Part shown: positions 22,855 through 31,311 of the stretch, piece by piece | Numbering within the stretch: the first letter of the stretch is position 1 | Layout of the letters: every line of letters starts with the position of its first letter | Source of the DNA: Miniimonas arenae | GTDB taxonomy: Bacteria; Actinomycetota; Actinomycetes; Actinomycetales; Beutenbergiaceae | NCBI RefSeq assembly: GCF_006351005.1 | Contig: NZ_VENP01000036.1 | Coordinates: 1 to 32,619 of the forward strand | Length of the DNA: 32,619 nt | Direction: 5' to 3' | Notes under the pieces: generated by a model | What the model was told of the DNA's origin: nothing | Database searches by the model: none | What the model saw: the letters and a program-made list of their open reading frames with translations, nothing else | Made by a program: the position numbers and the translations under genes

Positions 22855-23703
22855 ATGGCCCTGATCACCCTCCCGCCGCTGCCGCGTGGCACCGCGCCGC
22901 CGACCACGCGCGTCAGCGTCGGGATGCTCGTCGGGCCGGTCGCGGTCGCCTCGCTCGTCACCCCCGTGCTGGTGTTCATGGCCATCGCCGGGCTGGGATC
23001 GCCGTGGTGGGAGTACGCGCTCGCCTTCGTCGCCCCGAGCGCGATCTGGGTCGGCCTCTTCACCGTGGCGGCGTCGCGGCAGCTCCCCCGGCACGGCGTG
23101 GTCCCCGAGCTCGCGAGGCCCTCGGCCACCGCCGGGGTCGGGCTGGTGGCGGTCGTGGCCGGGTGCGGGCTCGCCGCCGTCGGGATCGCCGTGATGCAGG
23201 AGCTGCTCGCGTACGACCCGCAGGAGCTGTCCGAGGCGACGGGCGACGGTCTCTGGCTCACGTTCGTCGCGCTGTTCTGGGCGGGTGTGATCGGGCTCGT
23301 CGCGCTGGGCGGCGGCGCGCTGATCGTCGCAGCGCTCGCCTACCGGTTCGCGGGGGACCGACTCGCGGCGCGCGGCATCGGGCCGCTGCCGAGTGCCGCC
23401 GCGCTGCGCAACCCCGGCCCGTACGACGGGCGCTATCCCGGACCCGACCCCGAGCTGTTCCCGCGGTCCGCCCGACGGACCGGCACACGCTTCGAAGCCC
23501 GGTCCGAGGCCCGATCCGGAGCCCGGTCCAGCGAGCGGTCTGACACCCGGGCCCGTGCAGGCACTGACGCGCTGTCGGACGCCCGGCCGTTCGCCGGGCT
23601 GCTGACCGGGCCCGACGTACGGTGGATCCCGTGCCAGCAGCCGCGCGAGGAGAGGCCGCGCCCCGCCGCGCGCCCGCCACAGGGGGCCCGGCCGCACCCG
23701 TGA
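22855..23703 (+). CDS. Membrane protein of unknown function with a repeat-rich basic tail
   Basis: The 282-residue protein has four likely membrane helices: VSVGMLVGPVAVASLVTPVL, WEYALAFVAPSAIWVGLFTV, VGLVAVVAGCGLAAVGIAV and WLTFVALFWAGVIGLVALGG. After these comes a PGPYDGRYPGPDPELFPRSARR stretch, then a low-complexity Arg/Ser/Glu tail with EARS-type repeats. The ATG at 22855 is preceded by GACGAT (5 bases away) but has no convincing ribosome-binding site. The stop overlaps the GTG of the next gene by 4 bases (GTGA), suggesting coupled translation. No family recognised; the first ~200 residues look real, the tail is less certain as functional. Confidence 0.65.
   Translation: MALITLPPLPRGTAPPTTRVSVGMLVGPVAVASLVTPVLVFMAIAGLGSPWWEYALAFVAPSAIWVGLFTVAASRQLPRHGVVPELARPSATAGVGLVAVVAGCGLAAVGIAVMQELLAYDPQELSEATGDGLWLTFVALFWAGVIGLVALGGGALIVAALAYRFAGDRLAARGIGPLPSAAALRNPGPYDGRYPGPDPELFPRSARRTGTRFEARSEARSGARSSERSDTRARAGTDALSDARPFAGLLTGPDVRWIPCQQPREERPRPAARPPQGARPHP
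23494..23529 (+). repeat. Three tandem 12-base units in the tail of the membrane-protein gene
   Basis: GAAGCCCGGTCC, GAGGCCCGATCC and GGAGCCCGGTCC follow each other without gaps, encoding (E/G)ARS three times; two more decayed units follow to about 23553. In-frame unit length means copy number could change without breaking the gene. Confidence 0.65.
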
Positions 23704-24659
23704 CGGCGCGCCGCGCGCTCGTCGCGGCCCTGCTCGCCCTCGGCACCCTGGGAGCCCTCGGCGCGTGCAGCCCGTCGCAGCCGGACGCGACGCCGACCGA
23801 GGTCGCGCCCACGACCCCGTCGCCGGCCGTCTCGTCGACACCCGAACCGGCCACGGCCCAGACCGCGACCCCCGACCAGGGCGCCGCACCCTCGGACACG
23901 GCCACCGCCTCGGGTGAGCCGGACGCGCTGCGCGTGCTCGCCGTCGGGGACTCGATCTCGACGGGCTTCAACACGTGCCAGCTGCTCACCCGATGCGACT
24001 CGACGTGGCTGACCGGTCCGGACGGCGTCACCGAGCGGCTCGCCGGCGAGGGCTACGCGCCCACGCTCGTCCTCGCCGCGCTCGAGGGCGCCACCCTCGC
24101 GGACGCGCCGGCGCTGGTCGACCAGGCGCTCGCGGCCGACCCGGGCGAGGTCGACCTCGTCGTCGTGCTGCTCGGCGCGAACGACGTCTGCGCCGGGACC
24201 GACCCGAGCGCGACGTCGAGCGCCACCTCGCCCGAGGCGACGGCGGCCGGCACCGCGGCGCTGCTGGACCACCTCGCCGCCGTGGCGCCGCACGCCCCGG
24301 TCGCGTTCCTGTCCCCGCCCGACGTCGTGTCGGTCTGGGACGCCGCGCACACCGACCCGGTCGCCCAGCGCGCGTGGGCCCAGTGGCGGGTGTGCGCGTC
24401 CGCGCTCGGCAGCGACGACGCGGCGCGCCAGGCGACGGCGCAGCGCGTCGCCGACCTCACGGCCACCGTCGCGGCGGCGTGTGCCGCGCGCGAGCGCTGC
24501 GTGTCCGACGGCGGAGCGATCGCCGCGCTCGACCTCACCGCCGCCGACCTCTCGCCGAACGACTGGTTCCACCCCTCCGCGCAGGGGCAGCGCGACCTCG
24601 CCGTCGCGGCGTGGCCGACGGTGCAGGCCGCCGCGGCGCTCGTGGGGAACGCCGGCTGA
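23700..24659 (+). CDS. SGNH/GDSL-hydrolase-like lipoprotein
   Basis: From the GTG at 23700 the 319-residue protein has a compact lipoprotein signal: TARRALVAALLALGTLGALGAC, i.e. two arginines, a hydrophobic core and lipobox LGAC. A Thr/Pro/Ala-rich linker (~45 residues) leads to the SGNH hydrolase domain: AVGDSISTGF (nucleophile Ser), LLGANDVCAG (block III Asn) and NDWFHPSAQGQ (catalytic Asp and His). It is thus a surface-anchored esterase or acylhydrolase; the substrate is unknown. Conserved cysteines (QLLTRC, WRVC, AAAC, RERC) suggest disulphides. Alternative starts at 23622 and 23631 are possible, since TACGGT lies 7 bases before 23631, but the signal peptide favours 23700, whose GTGA overlap couples it to the preceding gene. 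Confidence 0.82.
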   Translation: MTARRALVAALLALGTLGALGACSPSQPDATPTEVAPTTPSPAVSSTPEPATAQTATPDQGAAPSDTATASGEPDALRVLAVGDSISTGFNTCQLLTRCDSTWLTGPDGVTERLAGEGYAPTLVLAALEGATLADAPALVDQALAADPGEVDLVVVLLGANDVCAGTDPSATSSATSPEATAAGTAALLDHLAAVAPHAPVAFLSPPDVVSVWDAAHTDPVAQRAWAQWRVCASALGSDDAARQATAQRVADLTATVAAACAARERCVSDGGAIAALDLTAADLSPNDWFHPSAQGQRDLAVAAWPTVQAAAALVGNAG

Positions 24660-24667
24660 GGGAGCAA

Positions 24668-24696
24668 GAGGCGCCCGCGGCGCCGGCGCGCGCCTC
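24668..24696. terminator. Possible bidirectional terminator between convergent genes
   Basis: GAGGCGC and GCGCCTC form a perfect 7-base stem around a GC-rich interior in the 35 bases between the converging stops at 24659 and 24695. It serves either strand. No T-run. Confidence 0.35.
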
Positions 24697-25027
24697 AGGC
24701 CTTCCGGTCGTACGCCACGTGCGCGACGGCGCCCGCCGCCGCGGCGACCGTGAACACCGACGGCCACGCACCGATCCTGCGCGCCAGCGGGTGCGAGGCG
24801 ACGAACGCCCCCACGTACGCCGCCGACAGCGCCGCGGTCAGCGCGGGCCCACGCCGGAGCCACTCCCGCCCGGCCAGCACGCCGCCCGCGAGCAGCACCA
24901 CGCCGCCCAGCGGCCGCCGCCGCGTCCAGCGCGCGACGGCGTAGCCCGCCACGAGCGACGCCGCCACGACGGGGGCGGTGGGCAGGACGAGACCGGTCGG
25001 CGCCGCGTGCGCGGGGAGGGTGTTCAC
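24695..25027 (-). CDS. Small membrane protein of unknown function
   Basis: The 110-residue protein has three or four hydrophobic segments (VLPTAPVVAASLVAGYAVA, LGGVVLLAGGVLAG, LTAALSAAYVGAFVA, VFTVAAAAGAVAHVAY) separated by short Arg-rich loops (RWTRRRP, REWLRRGP), which place those loops in the cytoplasm. The GTG at 25027 has a TAGAAC box 7 bases upstream and no ribosome-binding site, so a leaderless transcript is likely. I do not recognise a family. It is divergent from the second aldo/keto reductase; the ~85-base gap carries the GGTGTC repeat. Confidence 0.65.
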   Translation of the reverse strand: MNTLPAHAAPTGLVLPTAPVVAASLVAGYAVARWTRRRPLGGVVLLAGGVLAGREWLRRGPALTAALSAAYVGAFVASHPLARRIGAWPSVFTVAAAAGAVAHVAYDRKA

Positions 25028-25034
25028 GTCTGAC

Positions 25035-25040
25035 GTTCTA
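25035..25040 (-). promoter_or_regulatory. -10 box of the small membrane protein gene
   Basis: TAGAAC on the minus strand, 7 bases before the GTG at 25027. The last base deviates from TANNNT. Confidence 0.4.
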
Positions 25041-25047
25041 CACCTGC

Positions 25048-25101
25048 GGTGTCAGCCACGGTGTCCTCCTCGGGGTTCGCCGAGGTGTCTGTGCTGGTGT
25101 C
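25048..25101. repeat. GGTGTC hexamers on a 12-base period upstream of the second aldo/keto reductase
   Basis: GGTGTC stands at 25048, 25060, 25084 and 25096; the missing position 25072 holds the related GGGGTT. The array ends on the -10 box at 25102. A regular spacing of about one helical turn places all units roughly on one face of the DNA, as expected for cooperative binding of a regulator. Expansion of a 12-base unit is an alternative explanation. Confidence 0.5.
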
Positions 25102-25107
25102 TACGGT
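25102..25107 (+). promoter_or_regulatory. -10 box of the second aldo/keto reductase gene
   Basis: TACGGT is followed by 6 bases and the ATG at 25114, the same leaderless spacing as for other genes in this window. This supports the ATG as the true start although it is out of frame with the body of the gene. Confidence 0.5.
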
Positions 25108-25113
25108 GGACCC

Positions 25114-25967
25114 ATGACCACACAGATCCCCAGCATCGAGCTCACCACCGGCGTGACCTCGCCCGTCGCCCCCAGGTCGGGTTCGGCACGTGGCAGGTCG
25201 AGGCCGACGTCGCCCAGGGCGTCGTCGAGAACGCGCTCGAGGTCGGCTACCGCCACATCGACACCGCCGCCGGGTACTACAACGAGGCCGAGGTGGGCGC
25301 GGCGCTGCGAGCGAGCGGCCTGCCGCGCGAGGAGCTGTTCGTCACCACCAAGCTGCGCAACGGCGACCAGGGCTTCGAGCAGGCGCTCACGGCGTTCGAG
25401 GCCTCGCGCGCCAGGCTCGGCGTCGACGTCGTGGACCTGTACCTCATCCACTTGCCCGTCCCGAGCAAGGACCGCTACCTCGAGACGTGGCGCGCGTTCG
25501 AGAAGCTCCTCGCCGACGGCGCGGTCCGCGCGATCGGCGTCTCCAACTTCCTCGCCCCGCACCTCGAGCGTCTCGTCGCCGGGTCGACGGTGGTGCCCGC
25601 GATCAACCAGGTCGAGCTGCATCCCACCTTCCAGCAGCCCGGCACCCTCGCGGCCGCGCGCGAGCACGGGGTCGCCATCGAGGCCTACTCCCCGCTCGGC
25701 CAGGGCAAGGACGTCAACCACCCGGTCGTGACCGCGATCGCCGAGCGGCTCGGGGTCAGCACCGGCCAGGTGATCCTGCGCTGGCACGTCCAGCACGGGC
25801 ACGTCGTGATCCCGAAGTCCGTCACGCCCGAGCGGATCGCGGGCAACCTCGACCTGTTCTCCTTCGAGCTGTCCTTCGAGGACGTCGCAGCGATCGATGC
25901 CCTGGACTCCGGCGATCGGCTCGGACCGGACCCCGCGACGGCGTCCTTCACCCGGTTCCAGCACTGA
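25114..25967 (+). pseudogene. Aldo/keto reductase, frameshifted near its start
   Basis: The ATG at 25114 (MTTQIPSIELTTGVTSPVAP) gives the proper start of an aldo/keto reductase, but the body (QVGFGTWQVEADVAQGVV) lies in the next frame. The switch is at the run of five Cs at 25169-25173: one more C would join them into one ~284-residue protein. The rest is intact: IDTAAGYYNE (Asp, Tyr), TTKLRNGD (Lys), LIHLPVP (His), GVSNFLAPHLERL and VVIPKSVTPERI. Such enzymes use NADPH to reduce carbonyl compounds. No usable start exists in the body frame before the catalytic residues. The homopolymer position makes a sequencing error the simplest explanation; a true loss or a slippage switch is possible. 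It is paralogous to the reductase at 21853-22695. Confidence 0.82.
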
Positions 25968-25989
25968 CCGCCCCCGGGGAGGCGGGCGG
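25968..25989 (+). terminator. Possible terminator hairpin after the second aldo/keto reductase
   Basis: CCGCCC and GGGCGG pair around a 10-base loop, starting right after the stop codon. GC-only stem, no T-run. Confidence 0.3.
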
Positions 25990-26151
25990 GACTGAGGGTC
26001 AGAGAGGGACAGGACAGCAAGACAGCGGCGAGGCAGCGCCCGTCTCCGCGAGCGCCGTGACCGCTCGCTGAGACGGGCCGCCTCCCCCCGCTGGGGTGCG
26101 CCGGCTGCTAGCATCCGGACCGTCCGCGTTCCCCGCGTCGAAGGGCTCCGC

Positions 26152-26715
26152 ATGTCCACCGTCCAGCAGTCCCCGGAGGCGCAGATCACGAGCGCGGTGC
26201 GCATCGGTCTCGGCCTCCTCGGCCTCGTCGCGCTCGCCGTCGGGATCGCCATCCTCGTCTGGCCCGGTCACTCCGCGGCCGTGGTCACCGGCATCTTCGC
26301 GTTCTACGCGATCGTCGTCGGCATCGTGTACGCCGCGGTCGCCGTCTTCTCGCGGGGTCGGGGCGCCTGGTCCCGGATCGGGTTCCTCGTGCTGGCCGCC
26401 CTCTTCGTTGCCGCGGGCGTCATCGCCTTCGCCAACCTGGAGGCGACCACCGTGTTCCTCGTCACGTTCGTCGCGATCGCCCTCGGTGTGCTCTGGATCA
26501 TCGAGGGGATCGTGTCGTTCTTCGCCCTCAAGAGCTCGCCGAGCAAGGGCTGGACGATCTTCTTCGCGATCCTCAGCATCGTCGCGGGCCTCGTGCTCGT
26601 CACGTCGCCGATCTGGAGCGCCGTGATCCTCTGGCTGTTCATCGGCCTGTCGCTCGTGGTCCTCGGCATCGTCCAGGTGGTGCGCGCGATCTCGTTCGGC
26701 CGCCGCACCGTCTGA
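26152..26715 (+). CDS. HdeD-like membrane protein (DUF308)
   Basis: The 187-residue protein has six hydrophobic helices in three pairs, the layout of DUF308/HdeD proteins: VRIGLGLLGLVALAVGIAIL, VVTGIFAFYAIVVGIVYAAV, IGFLVLAALFVAAGVIAF, VFLVTFVAIALGVLWIIEG, WTIFFAILSIVAGLVLV and VILWLFIGLSLVVLGIVQVV. The WPG segment after helix 1 and W-I-I-E-G after helix 4 are family hallmarks. HdeD is linked to acid resistance in E. coli; in actinobacteria the role is unknown. The ATG is preceded by GAAGGG at a suitable distance, and TAGCAT at 26109-26114 is a plausible -10 box, so this gene, unlike several neighbours, has a leader. Confidence 0.85.
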   Translation: MSTVQQSPEAQITSAVRIGLGLLGLVALAVGIAILVWPGHSAAVVTGIFAFYAIVVGIVYAAVAVFSRGRGAWSRIGFLVLAALFVAAGVIAFANLEATTVFLVTFVAIALGVLWIIEGIVSFFALKSSPSKGWTIFFAILSIVAGLVLVTSPIWSAVILWLFIGLSLVVLGIVQVVRAISFGRRTV

Positions 26716-26760
26716 ACCTCCGCCCGGACCCACCGGCTCAGCCCGAGCCACACTGGTGCC

Positions 26761-27480
26761 ATGGCGCGCGTCGGGACGTCGGGGTGGAGCTATGACCACT
26801 GGGAGGACGTGCTCTACCACGGCGCGCCCGCGCGCGACCGGCTCGCGCGGTACGTCGCCGAGTTCGACACCGTCGAGCTCAACGCGAGCTTCTACCGCTG
26901 GCCCCGGGAGGCGACGTTCGCCTCCTGGCGCTCGCGCCTGCCCGACGGGTTCGAGCTGACCGTGAAGGCGCCGCGCGGCCTCACGCACGCGCGGCGCCTG
27001 TTCGAGCCCGAGGTGTGGGTCGAGCGGGTCACCCGCGGGCTGCACGCCGTCCGGGGCCGCCGGGGTCCGCTGCTGGTCCAGCTGCCGCCGACGATGGAGC
27101 GCGACGACGCCCGCCTGGACTACTTCCTCCGCGTCCTGCCCGCCTGGACGAGGCCCGCCGTCGAGCTGCGCCACCCCTCGTGGCACCACGACGACGTCTA
27201 CGCGCTGCTCGAGCGACACGGTGCGGCGTACGTGGTGATGAGCGGCGCCGACCTGCCCTGCGTCCTGCGCGCCACCGCCCCGCTCGTGTACGTGCGGCTG
27301 CACGGCCCGGACCACCACCACCTCTACGGCGGCAGCTACTCCGACGCCGACCTGCACTGGTGGGCCGACCGGGTGCGGGAGTGGGAGGGCGCGGGGCACC
27401 AGGTCTTCGCGTACTTCAACAACGACGGCGGCGGTCACGCGGTGCGCAACGCGCGGACGCTGCGCGACCTGCTGCGGTGA
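26761..27480 (+). CDS. DUF72 family protein (YecE-like)
   Basis: The 239-residue protein begins MARVGTSGWSYDHWEDVLY and continues with FDTVELNASFYRWP, FELTVKAPRGLTH, GPLLVQLPPTM, PAVELRHPSWH, YVRLHGPDHHHLYGGSYSD and VFAYFNNDGGGHAVRNA. All are DUF72 hallmarks in the family order, on a TIM-barrel-like fold. Function of the family is unproven; conserved charged residues (Glu of VELN, His of RLHG, Asn of YFNND) suggest an enzyme. Length is near the family norm. A CACACT box lies 6 bases before the ATG, hinting at a leaderless mRNA, and a small hairpin (GGCTC/GAGCC, 26735-26749) precedes it. Confidence 0.9.
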   Translation: MARVGTSGWSYDHWEDVLYHGAPARDRLARYVAEFDTVELNASFYRWPREATFASWRSRLPDGFELTVKAPRGLTHARRLFEPEVWVERVTRGLHAVRGRRGPLLVQLPPTMERDDARLDYFLRVLPAWTRPAVELRHPSWHHDDVYALLERHGAAYVVMSGADLPCVLRATAPLVYVRLHGPDHHHLYGGSYSDADLHWWADRVREWEGAGHQVFAYFNNDGGGHAVRNARTLRDLLR

Positions 27481-27514
27481 CGCACCTGAAGCGCCCGACG
27501 GCGAGCCACCCCTT

Positions 27515-27530
27515 CCGGCGTAGACGCCGG
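27515..27530. promoter_or_regulatory. Perfect palindrome upstream of the catalase gene, candidate operator
   Basis: CCGGCGTAGACGCCGG: 7-base arms around AG. The 2-base centre is too short for a stable hairpin, so a dimeric DNA-binding protein is the likelier reason. It lies about 83 bases before the catalase start and close to a possible promoter (TACAGA at 27542). Confidence 0.5.
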
Positions 27531-27588
27531 GAACGCTCGGGTACAGACTGGCGGTGACGACGCGGCTCCAGACCGGTGGGCCCGTCCC

Positions 27589-27604
27589 CCTTCGTCGACG
27601 AAGG
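27589..27604. promoter_or_regulatory. Perfect palindrome covering the catalase ribosome-binding site
   Basis: CCTTCGTCGACGAAGG is fully symmetric. As RNA it can fold into a 6-base stem with a TCGA loop whose 3' arm contains the first bases of the Shine-Dalgarno sequence AAGGAG (27601-27606). It could therefore act as an operator in DNA or as a ribosome-blocking hairpin in the mRNA. Confidence 0.5.
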
Positions 27605-27612
27605 AGCACCCT

Positions 27613-29850
<2,238 letters not shown>

Positions 29851-29854
29851 GACG

Positions 29855-30406
29855 TCAGTGTGCGGCGCAGCTCGCGTAGGCGACGCCGATCGCGAACCGA
29901 CGCGTGTCCAGCAGCTCCAGGTGCGGGATCTCGTGGCCGTCGGGGAACAGCCGACGGCCACGGCCCTGCACCACCGGGTAGGTGTACAGGCGGTACTCGT
30001 CGACGAGACCGGCGGTGATGAGGGCGTGGCACAGCGTGATGCTCCCGGTCACCACGATGTCCTTGCCGGGCTGCTCCTTGAGCGCGGCGACCTCGGCGAC
30101 GAGGTCGCCGCGCAGGACCGTCGTGTTCTCCCAGCCGGGCTCGGTGAGCGTCGAGGACACGACGTACTTGGCGACGTCGTTCAGGTACGCCGTGACACCC
30201 GTGGTGTCGTCGGTCTGCTGCGGCCAGTAGCCGCGGAAGTCCTCGAACGTCTGCCGGCCCAGGACGAGGGCGTCCGCACGGGCGTCGACCTCCTCGTTGT
30301 GCTCCTTGAGATCGGACGCATCGCCGGCCTGCGGGTCGAACCAGTCGCCGAGCATCTCGATCGAGCCGTCGAGGGTGATGTTCTGCGTGATCGCGAGGGT
30401 GCGCAT
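29855..30406 (-). CDS. Dihydrofolate-reductase-like protein (RibD C-terminal family)
   Basis: The 183-residue protein starts MRTLAITQNITLDGSIEMLG and has ALVLGRQTFEDFRGYWP, YVVSSTLTEPGWENTTVL, GKDIVVTGSITLCHALI and VDEYRLYTYPVVQGRGRRLF, the order of the RibD C-terminal/dihydrofolate-reductase-like fold. Such proteins bind NADPH and act as reductases of unknown substrate; they are very common in actinobacteria and distinct from FolA. The ATG at 30406 is preferred to a GTG at 30421, which adds only five residues. The preceding gene on this strand ends 46 bases upstream, so both may be cotranscribed. Confidence 0.88.
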   Translation of the reverse strand: MRTLAITQNITLDGSIEMLGDWFDPQAGDASDLKEHNEEVDARADALVLGRQTFEDFRGYWPQQTDDTTGVTAYLNDVAKYVVSSTLTEPGWENTTVLRGDLVAEVAALKEQPGKDIVVTGSITLCHALITAGLVDEYRLYTYPVVQGRGRRLFPDGHEIPHLELLDTRRFAIGVAYASCAAH

Positions 30407-30451
30407 GTCCGAGTCGAGCACGGTGCGCCGGTCGGGACAAGGGCGGCGCCG

Positions 30452-31240
30452 TCAGTCGAGGTATCCACGGGCGGCGTCGACGGCGTCGCGCCCGTACGAG
30501 GGTCCGAACAGCTCCGCGTGCACGAGCAGCGGGTGCAGCTGGTGGAGCGCGACGCGGTCGCGCCACCCGGGTGCGAGGGGGGACACGCCGTCGTACCCGG
30601 CGAGAATCTCGCCCAGGCGGGGCGCGCCGAACAGGGCGAGCATCGCCAGGTCGGTCTCCGCGTGCCCGCCCTGCGCGGCGGGGTCGATGAGCACCGCGCC
30701 GCCCGCGTCCCACAGCACGTTCCCCGACCACAGGTCACCGTGCAGGCGCGCCGGCGCGTCCAGCGCGAGGAGCCCGGGCTGCGGGTGGTCGAGCTCGCCG
30801 CCGGCGAGCCGGTCCGCGACGCGCTCGATCACCGCGGCGCCGGCTGCGGTCACACTCCCGCGCCCGACGGCGGAGCGCAGGTGGGGCAGCACGCGGCAGC
30901 GCGCGTAGAACGCGCCCCAGGTGGCGGGTGCCGTTCGGGCGTCGGCGGACGTCGCGAGGACGGCCGCACCGATCGTCCCGTCGCCGCCGGAACCGGGCGG
31001 TGGCGCACCCCAGAACGCCGCTCCCGCGGCGTGCATCCGGGCGAGCGCCGCGCCGAACGCCGCCGCGGCGGAGGCGTCCGGGCGTCCACCGTCGGGCACG
31101 CGCTCGAGCGTGAGGCGCGCGCCGTCGACGGCGTGCACGGCCACCACGCGGGGCCCGCCGTCGGCCGTGGCGAGCCACCGCAGACCTGCCGCCTCACGGG
31201 CGGCCGCGCTCGCCGTCGGGCATCGCTTGACCCAGTCCAC
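30452..31240 (-). CDS. Fructosamine kinase family protein
   Basis: The 262-residue protein resembles fructosamine/ketosamine-3-kinases: AREAAGLRWLA near the start, RLTLERVP (hinge of the nucleotide pocket), a middle helix region FYARCRVLPHLRSAVG, the catalytic loop RLHGDLWSGNVLWD (Asp and Asn) and the metal-binding LIDPAAQGGHAETDLAML. Family members phosphorylate sugar adducts on proteins or amino acids, which leads to their removal. The length is close to that of bacterial homologues. The usual N-terminal glycine-rich loop is shortened, as in many bacterial members. GTG start at 31240, with TAGGCA upstream on this strand. It is divergent from the GTPase gene. Confidence 0.88.
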   Translation of the reverse strand: MDWVKRCPTASAAAREAAGLRWLATADGGPRVVAVHAVDGARLTLERVPDGGRPDASAAAAFGAALARMHAAGAAFWGAPPPGSGGDGTIGAAVLATSADARTAPATWGAFYARCRVLPHLRSAVGRGSVTAAGAAVIERVADRLAGGELDHPQPGLLALDAPARLHGDLWSGNVLWDAGGAVLIDPAAQGGHAETDLAMLALFGAPRLGEILAGYDGVSPLAPGWRDRVALHQLHPLLVHAELFGPSYGRDAVDAARGYLD

Positions 31241-31254
31241 ACGAGAAGCATGCC

Positions 31255-31260
31255 TACGAT
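31255..31260 (+). promoter_or_regulatory. -10-like box of the GTPase gene
   Basis: TACGAT lies 51 bases before the GTPase start. Read on the other strand the same region contains TAGGCA for the kinase gene, so the two divergent promoters overlap and may compete. Confidence 0.3.
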
Positions 31261-31311
31261 CGAGGCCAGTCCGGTCAGGGTGGCTCGGCCGGCACGAGCC
31301 AGGAGGTGCAC

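Noticed and set aside
24978-25172. In-frame N-terminal extension of the second aldo/keto reductase
   Set aside because: The sequence is Cys/Arg/Pro-rich and crosses the promoter and the GGTGTC repeats; the family start is encoded by the ATG at 25114 in the other frame.
26735-26749. GGCTC/GAGCC hairpin as terminator of the HdeD-like gene
   Set aside because: Only a 5-base stem, no T-run, and it touches the -10-like box of the next gene; too weak to list.
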